A DNA stretch of 64,000 bases from Taenia hydatigena (GCA_036345935.2 JADWOT020001561.1:496001-560000); one strand, 5' to 3'. Numbered from the stretch's first letter, positions 42,482 to 55,893 are shown. Made by a program: numbers and translations. The notes: generated by a model not told the origin, from the letters alone.

Positions 42482-45400
42482 CTTCCACAGTCGACAGGAC
42501 TTCAATAAACGCGGGTTTTGTCAGATGACGCACTAACACGATGATATCAAAAGTGGCGGCGGTTCGCTTGTCCTATGTACAAAGTGTGGGGAGGTTAAGA
42601 AAAAAAGCGAAGAATGTTTCCCCGGCGTCAAAGACAATTGCCGTATTCCACTCCGGATCGCGCACAAACACACACGCCAACGCGACCCTGGCGTTTGCCT
42701 CCAGATCCTTCCTGCATATGTGCTAGCCAGTATCTCTAAGCGCGCGTGCGCATGCGTCCATGTGCGGTCGTGCGTGTGCGTACGTGCGTGCGAACTGACA
42801 CGTCCGCACATAACGCGTGAACCCCAACTTGATGAGCTCATATGCTTGAGATGCCATTTGGGGGTTTCGAAACACCACACTAACGGCTTTGGTCACACTA
42901 TCTTTCTCCGTGCATCCGCAATAGAGAGCCCTACTGCTATGAGGGACTTATTGATTTTTCAATGACAGCATTCGTCTCTTGATGGGACTTTAATCAGAGG
43001 ACCAGTTCCATCAAATTGACTAGCACTATCGATGAATTCACGCGAAATATCACCACTTTCACTTTATGATGGGTAGCTTATTCTAAAAATGTCCCACTTT
43101 TCCACTATTCAGGTCTGAATTCATGCGTAAATCAATATCTCTACCAGTTTTCGATTCGTACTTCAGGAGAATTGCGCAAGTCAATGGAAGCGCTTAAAAC
43201 TGCGTGCTAAAAAGGGTTGAAGAAAGGAAGCCGAAGAGGTATCGGCGAGCTTATTGTAAAACAAAGGCGACTGAGTCATGGAATTACGAATGGAGATGCA
43301 GTATTCCCAAATTCTACGACGTTCACCTCTGAAGGGTCAAACACATTCATTCAACTGAAAGTCGACCAATCACAGAGCACCAGTGGCACGTGCGCACACA
43401 TCGATTAACCAATCACAACCCCAATTTATTTAAGTACCTTCGGTATTTTAGCCAGAATAGACATACGAATCTTGGAAAAAATGAATATACTTTATTGCTA
43501 TTTATTGCTTCAATGGTGTGGGCAGTGGTGAGTCCATCTTTCGCTGGAAGAAAACAAACCGCGTTAGTTCGACGTTTATGCCATAACGCCAGTGTGTGGT
43601 TAGTAGGGGATCCGACTGAATGCTGAGTGTTTTTCAATTTTTAGAATGTACGAAGCCTGGTTCACTTGCTCTGTTAATTCAAGACTTGGGCGTGGGAGAT
43701 AAGGGTTTCCCCTATCCCAATTAAGGAATCAGCTCAGTATATCATGCCCGTGAAGTGTCGGTAAGTTGAGGACGCGGGCGTTTTGCAAAGCAGTACGCTT
43801 AAACATAGTTGAGATATGGAGAAATGGACATTAAATTTGACAATTTTTTGAACAGACTGGTGGATCACGCCTGAGGTTTAATGCTGTATGCGGCTTAGCG
43901 TGCTGTAGGAGTTGGCACTGATCGGTTTGAGGTACAACGTGGTCAGGGTCGACGAAATTAGCATGCCTTTTCCGTGAAACACTCACTGTATGGGGTGAAT
44001 TTGGATTGTCGATAAGCACAGCAGCGATATGTTAGTAACAATTTTCCAAAACTAACGCACCACTGTTTGTTTCTTTTTGTGACTCCATCCACACTTTGTA
44101 CTGGAACAGTTTTCGCTATGGTGCAGGTGCATATCGCAACTTCTTTCTGACTATCAGTGAAACTCAGAATTCACATCGCTGGTTCTTGACTTTGTAGAAA
44201 AGTGGTAGCAATGCCACTTTGCATACGTCTTATTTGGGTGATGAGAGAAATAGCTCTCTACAGTGGAGAATAAATGACTTAGGAGGACATTCACATAATG
44301 AAGTAATCACCACTAAAAATCAAGGTCAACTTTTGAACATTTTTTACACACCGACCGTGATTTTGGGATCCGAAGAGTAGCATTGTGACCAAAAAGCGGA
44401 ATGGTAGCAGCTTAGCCGCATTTGGCACAAAGCTGGTGAGCTGATTTGCTGTAAATAGGACATTTCGTCATTTTGAACTCACGGAGATTTTGACGCTATC
44501 ACCCAGCCCGCATGTCTTGGTGTTTCTGCAAGTGGACACGGCTATTTGGTCCAGTATCACTGGCGAAGAAAGTTCATGCGAAATAAATTTCAGCTACAGT
44601 CCGCGGCTGTGACACTATCCTAACAAGCTCACTCGAACGATTAGATTGAAGTGCCCAAGTCTTGAGTATTTCCATTTCACACTATGTTTTGGATTTCACT
44701 TAAAAGCTGACGGCGCCGAATCCCGCATGTTATAACCTCAAGGTAAGGGGACGTACAGACTGCTCCTAAAGTGACATTAATGCAGCAAATTCGGACCAGG
44801 TGAGAAAATTGTGCATACTTTTAAGACATTACACCAAGTTACATAACGACCTCGAAGCCGTTGTAAATCATTTTCAATCGGTGTCATACCCTTTTTATTT
44901 GTGCTCCAAAACACGCTTAGTTAACGCAAACACTTTTAACGCTTTACTGGCACTCCAATCATCAGTGTTCCCATGGTGTGTAGTGATGAAGTTTGGAGGT
45001 ACTGCTGAAAAGTTTGAAAGATGGGAGAGGTGGATGCTCGGAGTTGCACACCAAGATATTTCGATGCTCCTGCATCTTCAAGCAGTCCTAGTTATCTCAA
45101 CAAATCTTTCTCACTACGCTCCATAGTGGGATTGGCACCACTTACTGTTACATTCAGTTCGAATCAACTTTTCAGCAAGCTAGGGAAATCGTAAATCGTA
45201 GCTATGGTTTCTTTGCGAAGAATGCGTTCTGCTCCCAGGTATGTGTGCTTAGATGTCAACGATCGCGAACTGTTTAAGACATTTTCCTGTCGTTTGTCAA
45301 CAACCATAAAACTGATTTCATAAAATTAGCTATCGAAGGCCAGAGTCCCGGCTGGCGGGTAGAGTGTGCGCAGTCTACTGTAAAACACAAAATATTTGCT

Positions 45401-46197
45401 CATACGAACCGCAAAAAGCAGGCTTTTGGATTGTGATAGTGAAGTACATGCTTTCCCAAATGCGACTTCCAGGCAAGAGGCGGTTAAAAAAATGCAAACC
45501 TCGTATTGAATCGTACGACACCGAACTCTGGAACAAAGAGCATTCCTCCAATAAACTTAACTTACAATGCCCCTATCCACTTAACAATTGCCACACAATT
45601 AAGCATGTCATTTCCCAAGGCCATAAAAACCAAAGAGGAAAAGAAAATAAGCACTGGACTTATGCCAGTGGCAGGGATACACCTCCACCTAGAGAAAAAT
45701 GACCTCAAAACATTGCCTCTGTAGTGTGAAACCGTTGTGGATGTTAATTTATCGCATATTATAAATAAAGTATGAACTACAAAACACGAAATTGCTGCGC
45801 GCCATAAGCGAAGGGGTAAAACTCGTGGATCATTAAAAGCAGATAAACTAATGCAACGTTTTTATTAGGCTAGACAGGTTAATCGATATTGTTTCCACGC
45901 TAGCGAAATCGTTAAGTTTTCGGAATGTTTGCTTAAAAATTATGCCTGTCGGCATTACAAGTAGATACATGAACCACCAATTTTTATAAAACCGAGCAAT
46001 CATAAAAACTTTTAGAGCATCAGTATTTTTTAACTTATTGCACACAACAAAATTACGCACAAGAAATTGTTTGAATATGCCACCATGAATTGAGATCCTT
46101 CAACTTAGAATTCTAACTAGTGAGCCCTCTTCGTTTAGATTTTTTGCGTTTAGCCACCTTCGTTTAGTGTCGATATCAACTGCAACCGCATTTTAAG
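42482..46197. other. Stretch between the MTA start and the BUB-like exon
   Basis: This includes the MTA promoter region, with GC-rich CA/CG sequence at 42660-42800. Longer plus-strand frames at 44800-45126 and 45364-45702 show no recognisable domain. The two genes it separates are divergent (MTA left, BUB-like right). Confidence 0.5.
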
Positions 46198-46345
46198 ATG
46201 CCTTCACCTACGAAAATCGATTTTGAGTGGGATTTATCGAAGGAGAATGTAAAGCCCCTGCCTTCTGGTCGGTCGGCTGAGCAGCTTAATAAAGTGCTTT
46301 CCTTTCAAAGATCACCCGTGTTCATTCGTTGGTGCGGGAAGATTC
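46198..46345 (+). CDS. First exon of a BUB1/BUBR1 (Mad3) family checkpoint protein; rest not found
   Basis: An ATG at 46198 opens 49 codons reading MPSPTKIDFEWDLSKENVKP, then LPSGRSAEQLNKVLSFQR. The block E/D-W-x-LSKEN-V-x-PL-xx-GR is the N-terminal signature of Mad3/BUBR1/BUB1 proteins. It includes the KEN box with which BUBR1-type proteins inhibit APC/C-Cdc20 in the mitotic checkpoint complex. I place a donor at 46346 (GTAGGC, phase 1); without it the frame stops at TAA 46375-46377. The Mad3 TPR-like block and the kinase domain that should follow were not found in any frame up to 64 kb. The exon may start a gene with a very long intron enclosing the stomatin gene, continue outside the window, or be a truncated copy. 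Confidence 0.7.
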
Positions 46346-47219
46346 GTAGGCAAGTGTTTCCATATTTTTGTTCTTAACTGCCACAACGTCTCAGTTTATT
46401 CGATTTGATGTACTTTTGGGAGACTAAATATGCTTTTATAACGCACTTGCGTTATCAATACAGGTTGGATGGTACTAGTTTATTTTGGATGTGGAATATT
46501 CACCTGTTTTACCCGTTTCACAAATGGTAGGGCGATTCTTTGTGAACTCGCACGCGCTCATCATAGTTGTCGATTTCATTGATGCAATTACCCTTTGGCA
46601 CCCTCGTATTGCGCATAACTTCTTTCACCGAAAAATTTGGTTTCCGCTTAATCAATGTACTCGCTGCAGCATTGTTATGATTGCTTTTTGAACACTTTTA
46701 TTTGCAAATAATGCAGAAGTCTATTTTTTTTCCGCAACAATGCGCGATTGGCGGATTGCTATGGAAAATAATTTCCACCACATCAAGAGTGATTGATGTT
46801 TCGTAGTCTATGGTTTGAGTGCATTGACACGAGGTTTCATGCCATTTATTCCTGAGCAATTTTCTAAAATTTGGTTACTGATAAAATCCAAGACGTCGGT
46901 TATTGTTTTTCGACTATTATAATCCCATTTGCAAAGCTACTACTTTGGTCTTTTCCGCTTGGTCCGGCAAAATATCTTTTTCATACTACAAATATCTCCT
47001 TAAGTGGGTTTCTTTCGAACGCAACTCTTACAGGTGTTTGAACCTAGTTATCGCATTTGATTCCTCCCATTTTTTTTCTGCTTTAGTTGTCAAAATGCGG
47101 TTGGATTGGTGTTTTCATCGCGTTTGCCAAACTTGAGGAGTCGGGTTATAGCGATGGTACTTGCATGGTTTCAGTAGAGGTGTTGATTAACATCTTAGTT
47201 GGGATACTCTTACTCCTCT
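46346..47219. other. AT-rich stretch between the BUB-like exon and stomatin
   Basis: Only short hydrophobic frames are present and no splice-bounded coding block was seen. If the BUB-like exon is functional, this is the start of its first intron. Confidence 0.5.
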
Positions 47220-47250
47220 GATTGGCTAAACCCGCATAGACCAATAGCAG
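47220..47250 (+). promoter_or_regulatory. Paired CCAAT motifs upstream of stomatin
   Basis: An inverted CCAAT (GATTGGCT, about 47220) and a forward CCAAT (GACCAATAGC, about 47239) lie 95-130 bases before the stomatin start codon. Paired CCAAT boxes at this distance are typical of NF-Y dependent promoters. No TATA box is obvious. Confidence 0.35.
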
Positions 47251-47291
47251 CGTTGTTATAGGAGTTGACGGAACGTCTCTCGAGTCAAGCC

Positions 47292-47342
47292 ATGGCCGAA
47301 GCCGGAACTCTCCGCCCTGGCATGCTTAACACTTCTTCCTAA
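47292..47342 (+). other. Upstream ORF in the stomatin leader
   Basis: ATG at 47292 in good context (AGCCATGG) opens 16 codons and stops with TAA at 47340-47342, four bases before the main ATG at 47347. It is in a different frame from stomatin. If transcription starts upstream of it, ribosomes would have to reinitiate or leak past it. Confidence 0.4.
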
Positions 47343-47346
47343 CGGA

Positions 47347-48405
47347 ATGCTCCCACAGGAAACGCGCGCCCATTCACCCTTCCGGAAGCCCCTCAAGCGT
47401 GGCTTCTCCCTAGTGCCCGAGCGTTTCACCGATACCCAATTAGCCGCCCTCCGAAACAGACGCGTGGACCGCGAGAGCCTCAGTGCTATTGGAGCTCTGA
47501 TCTGCGAGCGTCTGCTCAAAATTCTCACCATCGCTCTCGTGGTAATTGGCCTTCCATTCTCCCTCCTCGCTTGCCTGCGTGTGATTCCTCAGTATGAGCG
47601 AGCGGTTATTTTTCGTCTCGGACGTCTCATTTCTAGTTCCGCACTGGGTCCCGGGCTCATCTTCAAGCTCCCCTTTCTCGATCGAATGCGCCGAGTGGAC
47701 TTACGAACCTTCACTTTTGATGTACCGACCCAGGAGGTTCTCACTAAGGACTCAGTTACCGTGGCAGTTGAAGCGGTTGTCTACTATCGCATCTTCGATC
47801 CCGTTATGTCAGTAGTGAATGTAGAGAATGCAAATCGTTCAACGCGTCTGTTAGCACAGACAACATTACGCAATGTTCTGGGCACAGTGGACCTCTATGC
47901 TCTTCTCACCGATCGGGAGGAAATAGCTGCGATGATGCAGGAAACTCTAGACACCGCAACGGACACCTGGGGTGTGAAGGTGGAACGTGTAGAAATAAAG
48001 GACGTTCGTCTGCCCCTCCAGCTACAACGCGCAATGGCGGCGGAAGCAGAAGCCACACGAGAGGCTCGAGCAAAGGTGATTGCGGCCAAAGGCGAGGAAG
48101 ACGCCTCAAAGTCGTTGAAGGCAGCAGCGATAGAGATCTCCGCTTGTCCGATTGCTTTGCAGCTGCGCTACCTCCAGACTCTGGCGGGCATTTCTGCAGA
48201 AAAGAACTCCACCATCGTCTTTCCCTTACCCATTGATTTGTTGAACCTCTTTCGAGGTCTGGGAGAGAATGCAGGGGAGGGTGGTGGATCGTGTCTTTCA
48301 GGCCTGAATGGCGTGTCTCATATCCCACGACCCCACTTGACTCGAGAGGCGACCGCATCCCCGCTAGACTCGCATTGTTTGCCCTCCGGTCCGAAGTTTG
48401 TGTAG
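47347..48405 (+). CDS. Stomatin / mechanosensory protein 2-like (SPFH family), intronless
   Basis: A single open frame of 352 residues. The N-terminal tail (1-55) is poorly conserved. Residues 56-80 form the membrane hairpin (LLKILTIALVVIGLPFSLLA), with the adjoining YERAVIFRLGRL. The SPFH/band 7 domain follows with family blocks VDLRTFTFDVPTQEVLTKDS, RLLAQTTLRNVLGT and VERVEIKDVRLPLQLQRAMA. The coiled-coil AEAEATREARAKVIAAKGEE and the oligomerisation segment LRYLQTLAGISAEKNSTIVF are also intact. Stomatins sit on the inner face of membranes, bind cholesterol, oligomerise and tune ion channels. The C-terminal tail of about 55 residues is longer than in vertebrate stomatin and looks low in structure. 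Length and motifs show a complete protein. It is GC-richer than its surroundings and has no intron, which suggests either a retrocopy or an intron-poor gene. Confidence 0.95.
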   Translation: MLPQETRAHSPFRKPLKRGFSLVPERFTDTQLAALRNRRVDRESLSAIGALICERLLKILTIALVVIGLPFSLLACLRVIPQYERAVIFRLGRLISSSALGPGLIFKLPFLDRMRRVDLRTFTFDVPTQEVLTKDSVTVAVEAVVYYRIFDPVMSVVNVENANRSTRLLAQTTLRNVLGTVDLYALLTDREEIAAMMQETLDTATDTWGVKVERVEIKDVRLPLQLQRAMAAEAEATREARAKVIAAKGEEDASKSLKAAAIEISACPIALQLRYLQTLAGISAEKNSTIVFPLPIDLLNLFRGLGENAGEGGGSCLSGLNGVSHIPRPHLTREATASPLDSHCLPSGPKFV

Positions 48406-51400
48406 GGAGCATTGATGATTTTCTCTTTTGTCGTCACTTTCCCCCTCAGAAGAATGTAATGTACCGCTATCGCAACTACTACGAAGTCTTTTGTGGATAT
48501 CATGACCTCTTTACCCATTGTCAGTCGAGCGGCATAATTAGTTCTGTTTGTAAAGCGCGAAACATTACCCCTGTTTCTTGTTTGTGCTCTAATCTTTTGC
48601 CACTTTGGTCGGTGGGAATTAATTATTTCTCCTCGTCTCTCTTGTCGACCGTCTCGTCTGATTCGGATTTTGGGATTAGTTGTAACACACAAACCATGCC
48701 TCGCAAAAGGGAAGACTAATTTTGTCTAGAAATGATTTGCAGATCGGTTGGTCCATTTCTCATTTGAATCGGGGCAATTTAGGAACAGTTAAGGGTGTCC
48801 AAAATGTCAGGCCACTTATTATTTTCGCCCCCCTCGCCCGTATCACTAGCGCATGCGCACTAGTTCCTGCTCCTTTGTTCTCTCGTGGTGCACTTTTTGT
48901 AGTAGTGGTGGCTCTTTTTACTAAAGTAACGTGTTTTTATTGCATAAGTTTTCGTAGGCTAAAGGATGTTGATTTCATCAGGGCGAAAAGCAGAGTGGAC
49001 CTTCTCACTTATGGAAATTCCAAGTATTGCTTGTCCGAACAAGGGGTAAGGAGACGAAGTGCGTCGATCTTCTCTCCCTTTCTTCCCCTCTGCCTTCCCA
49101 CAATTTCCTCAATAATTTTAACGTCCCCTCGAGGACTCCCGAACGAGGCGTCATCTATTCGAGGAGGTACAGACATCACATTTGTAGGACTTAGATGCTT
49201 CTCAAAATAATTATACGCATTTTTCGAGTGGCCTCTATTCATGTTGATAACTCTCCCTCAATAACGTCCCAAGCCTAGTTGTCAGGGCGCTAGTAGTAAT
49301 GTATATATGAGAATTCTCTTAAAGCTCATGAGACCTCCCCCTTGAATAATTCCATGGGTCCCGATATTGGCGACTGTCTTCAAAGCCTGGATACAGTCCT
49401 GGGTTGAAGAGCTGAGTCATAGTTTATGGATGTTTTATTTGTCACTGAAGACGGAGGCATTCCTAGCTGTTTTTCGATTTAAAGTGGGGATGCCTTGGAT
49501 GTTTTGATGAACCACACTTTCTCAGAATCAATTCATAATATAGAGTGAGACTCTTTTGCTGTAGTTGAAAGTGCATTACGATTGGGACTTTAACTGTTCA
49601 GGTCTCGCAAAAATTGTGCTTCAAGTTTGCCAGCGCACGAAATATGTGGTCACTTATTGTGAAACACCCTTAAGCCACAATTTTTATGGCTCTAATAGAT
49701 TCAAATGCAGCAGTTGGAAGGTGCAGGAAAAAAGTTTTGTCAAAGTAACAGGAAAACACTGCGCAGTGCTATTGTTCGGGAGAATGGGATTTGTAAACCA
49801 TATTTTTTCGGGTTTTCGAACCGCAAAAAACATGCGAATAATTGGGTCATTTACAGTGCAGGTAAACACCCTAGTAATTTACCTTGATGGTTTAATGAAT
49901 GCAAAGTTGCCCCCTCAATCGTGCTCGACTTGGTAAACAATCATAGAAGCGAAAACTCGAAGCACCCAGAGCAAATATGAGACGCCCGTGTTATCAGATG
50001 CCTATTAAGTGACCGACATTTCGTGCACATGCAGTTCAGATAGGCCACTTTTTCCGGCTCTTTGAAGGCAATATTATCACACTTCCCTTCCATCCCGTCC
50101 GGAGTGTGAATTGCCTATCTTGCTACAGTGGCCTTGGTGATTCTAACCGATGTCTATGCTACTCATGTTTTTCGAGTGTTTCTGATTTGAATTTTTTTTT
50201 TCGGAAGAAAGTAAGTCCGCAGAGGCGCTGTGACAGCATGGTGTGGTTAAATTCCTTCAAAAATTAATTTATTTAACCAACAAAAAGTGCGACATTAGTT
50301 AATGGGCCTTATCGAGTCTTACTCGGGCAATTTTTTCGTTACCTCATAGTTACCGCTCTTGCAAATAATAATTTACCAAAGGGGCGAAGGATTGTCCATC
50401 CGCCTGTTCCTTAATACCTGGAACTCTGTTGTTCGAGTAAACCATGGGTAGGATTTATCGCTACTGACACAAATCTGACAGCAGCACACTAGCGACCAGC
50501 ATAACTTCACTGCTTTGGCTCCTGATATGTAAAATCACAGGCGTTCCCGGTGTTTTTCAAGAATTTTGCCTTTACCTCATTTTCTCCATGGTGTTGGATG
50601 AGGAGAAGGTTTAAAGATACCCCTTGTAAGTGGAAAGAGTGGCATTGAGTGTAGAGAATGGAGGACGAGTGGATGGGATCATTTTGGGAGGCGTGCACAT
50701 TAATTAACAAAACACTCGTTTCATTACTTTTTGTCTCAAACGCTCCACTTTTTTACTACCGTCTGGTCATCTACCCGGACTATTGGTGGTTTCATTTTGA
50801 GAGACAGGCACAAGTTCTGCCAATTTTTCTGCTTAAGTTGTTGAGAATAAACTCATTCGGTTAATCTCGATCTCGTCTTTATATTAGTTTTAGTGAACTG
50901 AGGGTCGATGTGGATCTAAACATCAGTGGCTGATTTGTAGGTGGTTAGCCTGTGCCACGGTTATCTTGTTATTCTACCGTCGTGGTGGTGTATGAGTTGC
51001 CGCTGAGTTTGCAGAGTTCTACTATGCCTAGTGACTTCTCTAGACAAAGCTTAATTTCTGCACTTTTTTCCTCAAACAATTGCACCTGTGCCAGCGAATT
51101 TACTTCACTTTTCGAAAGCTGGGAAGGTGAAGCAGCATGACTTTTCAGAGCTGCTTTGTGGTGAGGATTTGCTCTTTGCTCTGTTAGGAATTTCTATCGA
51201 ATCTAAATCAAAGGAGGTGTTTTTCAACTATGCTACTTGACGGTCTCGAATTCTTCAGGCCTTTTTACCCTTACCAATCCGCCATTCTACCATTAATGAA
51301 GCTCCTAGGCTACTCTTGCAAATGTAAGCGTAAACGATACAGGTTATTTGAGGATATGATCAGTTTCATAGAGGGCTTTGTGTCCGTTATCTTAGGAATC

Positions 51401-54400
51401 AGGATGTCTTTCAATTTTTCCGATAGCTGAAGCAATGAAGCTAGTTTAAGCGCTTAGTTAAAATCGGTTTATAGTTGAGGTATGTTCCCTCCTTAATCAG
51501 CAAAGTATTTTCCATGATTTTGGTCGATTTTAGCATAAGCAATAAAAATAGTGAGTCGTATCATTTCGGTTCTCGTGTTGCTTTTTAATCATCGGACCCT
51601 TGTTTAGTTAGTGCACGCATAGTTTTTACCGTTTTGGTGTTGTCGTACTCTTCGTTCCTTGCAACTCCATTTTTTGTTTTTGGTTGCTGTACCGTCTGCG
51701 ACTGCTCCTCATTCTTTCATTGTGGTTTCTGCTCGGGAGGGGACTAGTGATGGAGGAAAAACTGCAGGATATTAGTACAATACCTTTTCATCTCAGCTAC
51801 TTCACCTCCTGTCACTCAGCTGCGGCCAATGCAATTCTAACGTGTCATGGTATCGACTCTGCAAATTTTGCTCCCGTCAATTCCATGCACTGTAGGTACT
51901 GCTACTACAACCGAAAGTACTAAAATGGCTCCTCGAGATTGTAGCGTTGCTTTTACTGGCGTGGCGTTGCCATGAGATGTGGCTGTGCTGCTTTGCAGAA
52001 ATTTGTTGACATCGTTCCCTTCGGTGATACTGATACCATGATCGCAAAATGTCAGAAATAGTTTTTTGAGGCCGGTGTCAGCACTTTTTGTTGTCCTACC
52101 TTTATTGTTAATTGCTACGACCTGGTAGCCCAAAAAGTACTAGCATTTTTCGTCGAGTTGCATTTCATGCCACTCAAAGATGCTATTACCTTGATCAAAA
52201 AGTTATGCGAGTGAATTCTTAAAATTTCTCAGTTGTGCGAACCTTTTCACCGACAACTAAAAGTGAGAATCAATTTAGCGTCAGCAAAAAAATGTACTTA
52301 AAGTGGCATCCTGGGCACGACAGTCCTACGTGCACCTTAAGATCATCTTACGGCAGCATAAGTCCCGCGAAGTGCTCTATAGATGCTTTGTGTCTTCAAC
52401 AAAGAAACGCGGGTTCAGCATCCACGTCAGTGAGCAGTAAGCAGACAATGAAAGGTACTGAATGATAAACCTAATTTTGACGATTTGTTCCCTTGTAACA
52501 CTCTTAAATAATTTAAATGGTGTAGATAGCACAGTGTTAGCGGTTCACCTAGAGTTTTACATTCACCGCATATCTCCTTCTGGGTCGTTCTCTCGGACCG
52601 ATTGATTCTGTAAGAGTAAGCTTTAAAGTTTGGAACTTCATTGACTATTGCAAGAAAACTAGATTTTATTGAACAAACTCGAATTTGAGCCGTTTTCAAG
52701 GCTCTGGTCAGAGTAACGGCTGATATTTTTCGATAGGAATTTATCGGCTTTTAATAAATTTATTTGGCTGTATACTGTCATAATCTCGGTGCATCCCTTT
52801 GGAGTAGCCGACTATATTTACGTTTGTGTTGGCCCATTGAGGGGGCGGAACTAGCAATATTTAGCATGGCCTTTACGCCTACCTGCTTTGCCCAGCTTCG
52901 TGAGTGCGGCTAACTTATTTCCTCCTCCCTTTTGGAAGGGCTGGTTTAGAAAGTGGGCAGAGCATTGGATGTATAGCGGCATTGGTACACCCACACCTTT
53001 CCCTTCCTTTTTGAACACATTAGCTTAACCCTTAGAGGTAGGTATATCGTCGTTGGTGGGCAAACACTATAACTACTCGCAAGTAGTGTCAAAAGGTGTG
53101 AACAAACACGTCAAAACTTTTTATGGCATTGCTCTCTCACCAGTAGAATGAGGTGTCGTCGTGGCCCCTAAGTCTTGGTTTCTCATCGATAATAAGTTGG
53201 TTACCGCTTCGGGATAGGCATCTCTTTTGCAATTTTTACAGCTTTTACTCCATATTGACTTACAGTCATGTATGATGCTAGCCGATGGCAATGAGATACA
53301 TTTTTCCGAAGCCGTATCGGTTGCTTCATGTCTTTGCTATAAACTTCATTTCACACTGACCGATAGGCGTTTAGTTGGACTGACCATTTCTTGGTCTGAC
53401 TGTGAAAAGTTGTACACCCTATTTTCGGTAGTATTGAAGGTGGTTAAATGATGAAGTTCCAATACTGAGTCTATATTTAGTTGTATATCAACTGGAAGGC
53501 AGTGCATCATTAACCAAAACTACCATCAACGGTAATGTTATGTTACCTTAGTGAAGACGGATGGGAAGTAAATAGGAGCGTTTCTTAAGGTCTGTGAGTA
53601 TTTTTAACGCCTGATTTAGTGCTGAATTGGGTTATTAGCATGGCAGGTGACAGACTCCACCGCTGTTATGGACCACTTGTATTTCCTGTGGCCTTAACGG
53701 ATGATTTCAATGTAACATTGTCGTTTTTGATCACTGTTTCGCTTTGAATGCACACTTATGTCTCATCTTTATCCAAACAGTTGTCCGAAAGAATCCAGCT
53801 TTCATAATGTAGGAGCGCATTGTTGTAACTGGCCCTTTTTCGTGACTGCAAACTCGTGAAACCCCATAACACTTGCCTGGTTTTCGTAAAACTTGTCTAT
53901 CTAACTGTCTCCTTACATCACTGGTTTGCTAAAAGCAGGTTGACATTAACGGAATAGGGTTTGTGCCAAAGCTTGTCGCCAATTCTTTTGTGTTGGAGAA
54001 AGTGGACCATTTTACGGATGCCATGGGCTTATCGCTCGTCACACAGGTCAGATGGTTTATTTATGCAGTCGAAATCACCCAAAGTTTAGTTCTTTTTCAA
54101 CTGAACACGGCCTTGGAGCTAAAGAGTATTTAGGCTTTGTGAAGAATCTTTCCATGAAACATTAATAATCGAAAAGTGTTAACAAGCCGAAATGTTTTTT
54201 AAAGCACCCATACATGAATCAGTGAGGATGCAAGTAAAGGAAAACAATGCAAGTTTTTTTGCTTGTCGGGATCTTGAAGAAAGGCCTTCTCTGAGGCCTA
54301 GCATTTAAGGTATGATAACAAACCAATCAACCAAAAATTGACAATGTATGGTGTCATATTACTATAACCCAACTTTGTTTATCTGACTTTTTCCTTGGGA

Positions 54401-54619
54401 GAAAGCATTAACAATCGATTGGGGTAAAGGAGAAGACAGGAAGGAATGAAGGAAAGGCAAATGAGGCTGGCTCCAAAGGGTTGGGTGGGAATTGCATCTC
54501 TCTTTCCCAATCGCATGCACATGCAAGGTCAAAGCTATTGGTAATTTTTAATGTCCCTTTACTCTAAAAAATATGCCTCAAGTGTTTTGGTTGTTGTTAT
54601 GAGCGGTTGACTGGGCGGG

Positions 54620-54791
54620 TAGGAAGTTTTGAGATACACAACACTGGTCCAGTGGAAAATTGTCAAAACTCTAGCCCTGGTGGAGAGGGTGATGGAGTTT
54701 CGAGGACTGGGTGAGCGAGCAGTCCGCAAATTGGCATCAAAATAGCGGCACATGTCGTTGTTGGGCGGAGGAGGTCGAAGTGAGTGCTGAA
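54620..54791 (-). CDS. Candidate exon, unknown
   Basis: A CCTTCCCCGCAG acceptor on the minus strand is followed by an open frame reading QHSLRPPPPNNDMCRYFDAN, then LRTARSPSPRNSITLSTR. The composition and the strong acceptor suggest coding sequence. The 3' boundary is unclear, because no good donor lies before the composition changes near 54660. It is not a recognised family. Confidence 0.25.
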
Positions 54792-55893
54792 CTGCGGGGA
54801 AGGGTGAGAGACCATACAATTCTCTTCCTTGCCTCTGATCTCTCTTTCAGACCGTTTTTGAGTGATGATTCGTTAAAGGGCGTGTGATTCCGCCAATGAA
54901 TTTTGCAAGTGTACCAAACAATTGGGAGACGCATTGAGAATATTTGTGCTCCCTTCATGGAAGCATACTTGCGAAAGACTGAGAAGTCAAATCCACTAAC
55001 GTGTAATTTAATCCTTTGTTAATTTAATCAGTGCGTGGGTGTAGAGGTGGTTTCATGATAGTGCAGGAGCATTGAAAACAGCGAAATGGGAAGGGTTGAA
55101 TTACAGGGGATGAGGAAAGTTAGTTTGCCGATAAACAGAATCTGCACAGAAATCGCTGTGGTTTTGAGGACATTGCTGTGGTACGGGAACATTACCACAA
55201 TACTCCATAATGCACACGCCCAAGGTTAAACGATAGAACGCGTCTTTTTGACAACCTCGCCTGTTACATGTCTATGCATACGAGACAGGAACTTCCCCGC
55301 TGCGGGCTCTTGACTTCGGTCATCGTTGTCGGTTTGTTCCTTGCTACTCCTAAGCCAGTTGGCTTTGGAGGAATTCCAAATGCTTGATGGCGATTCTTGG
55401 AGAGTATGTTTGGTCCGGGATTCTTCACTCCCTACTCAGTGGCCAGCTTAGTGACGTACATCTAAGTTAAATTTAGTTTTGTGTTCAGTGGAGCGGCGAA
55501 ATGCATCGGCGTCGGCTGAGATAGTCCTCTCTTTTTTGCTGATGATATCGCAATAAGTGATATTTCGCCTCCGGTTGCGGAAGTCGGGTAAGATTTAAAA
55601 CAATACTGTAGCGGAACAGATTTGCAGTTAGTATTTTACGCCATTCTACTCCCTTTTCGCGTATAGCCTGTTTTTGTTTCAGTTTGTTAGCTGCATTCAT
55701 TTTGTTTTTAGTTTCCTGGTATTTAATGTAAAATATGCTGCTTTTGGGCTTTCTTTTTGAATTTTTACTTGAAGTATATGACTAAATTGGAGAATTTGAA
55801 GTCTGACGTAACATGAGATCCTCGACCCAAATTAGCGGAATGGAAACGCTAGTGCAACCGTATTTAGCCGCCATTAGTACAAAACTACTGAAT

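Noticed and set aside
48722..49210. 162-codon frame downstream of stomatin
   Set aside because: No ATG context, composition rich in L, C, F and S, and no splice signals; it is probably stomatin 3' UTR or intergenic sequence.
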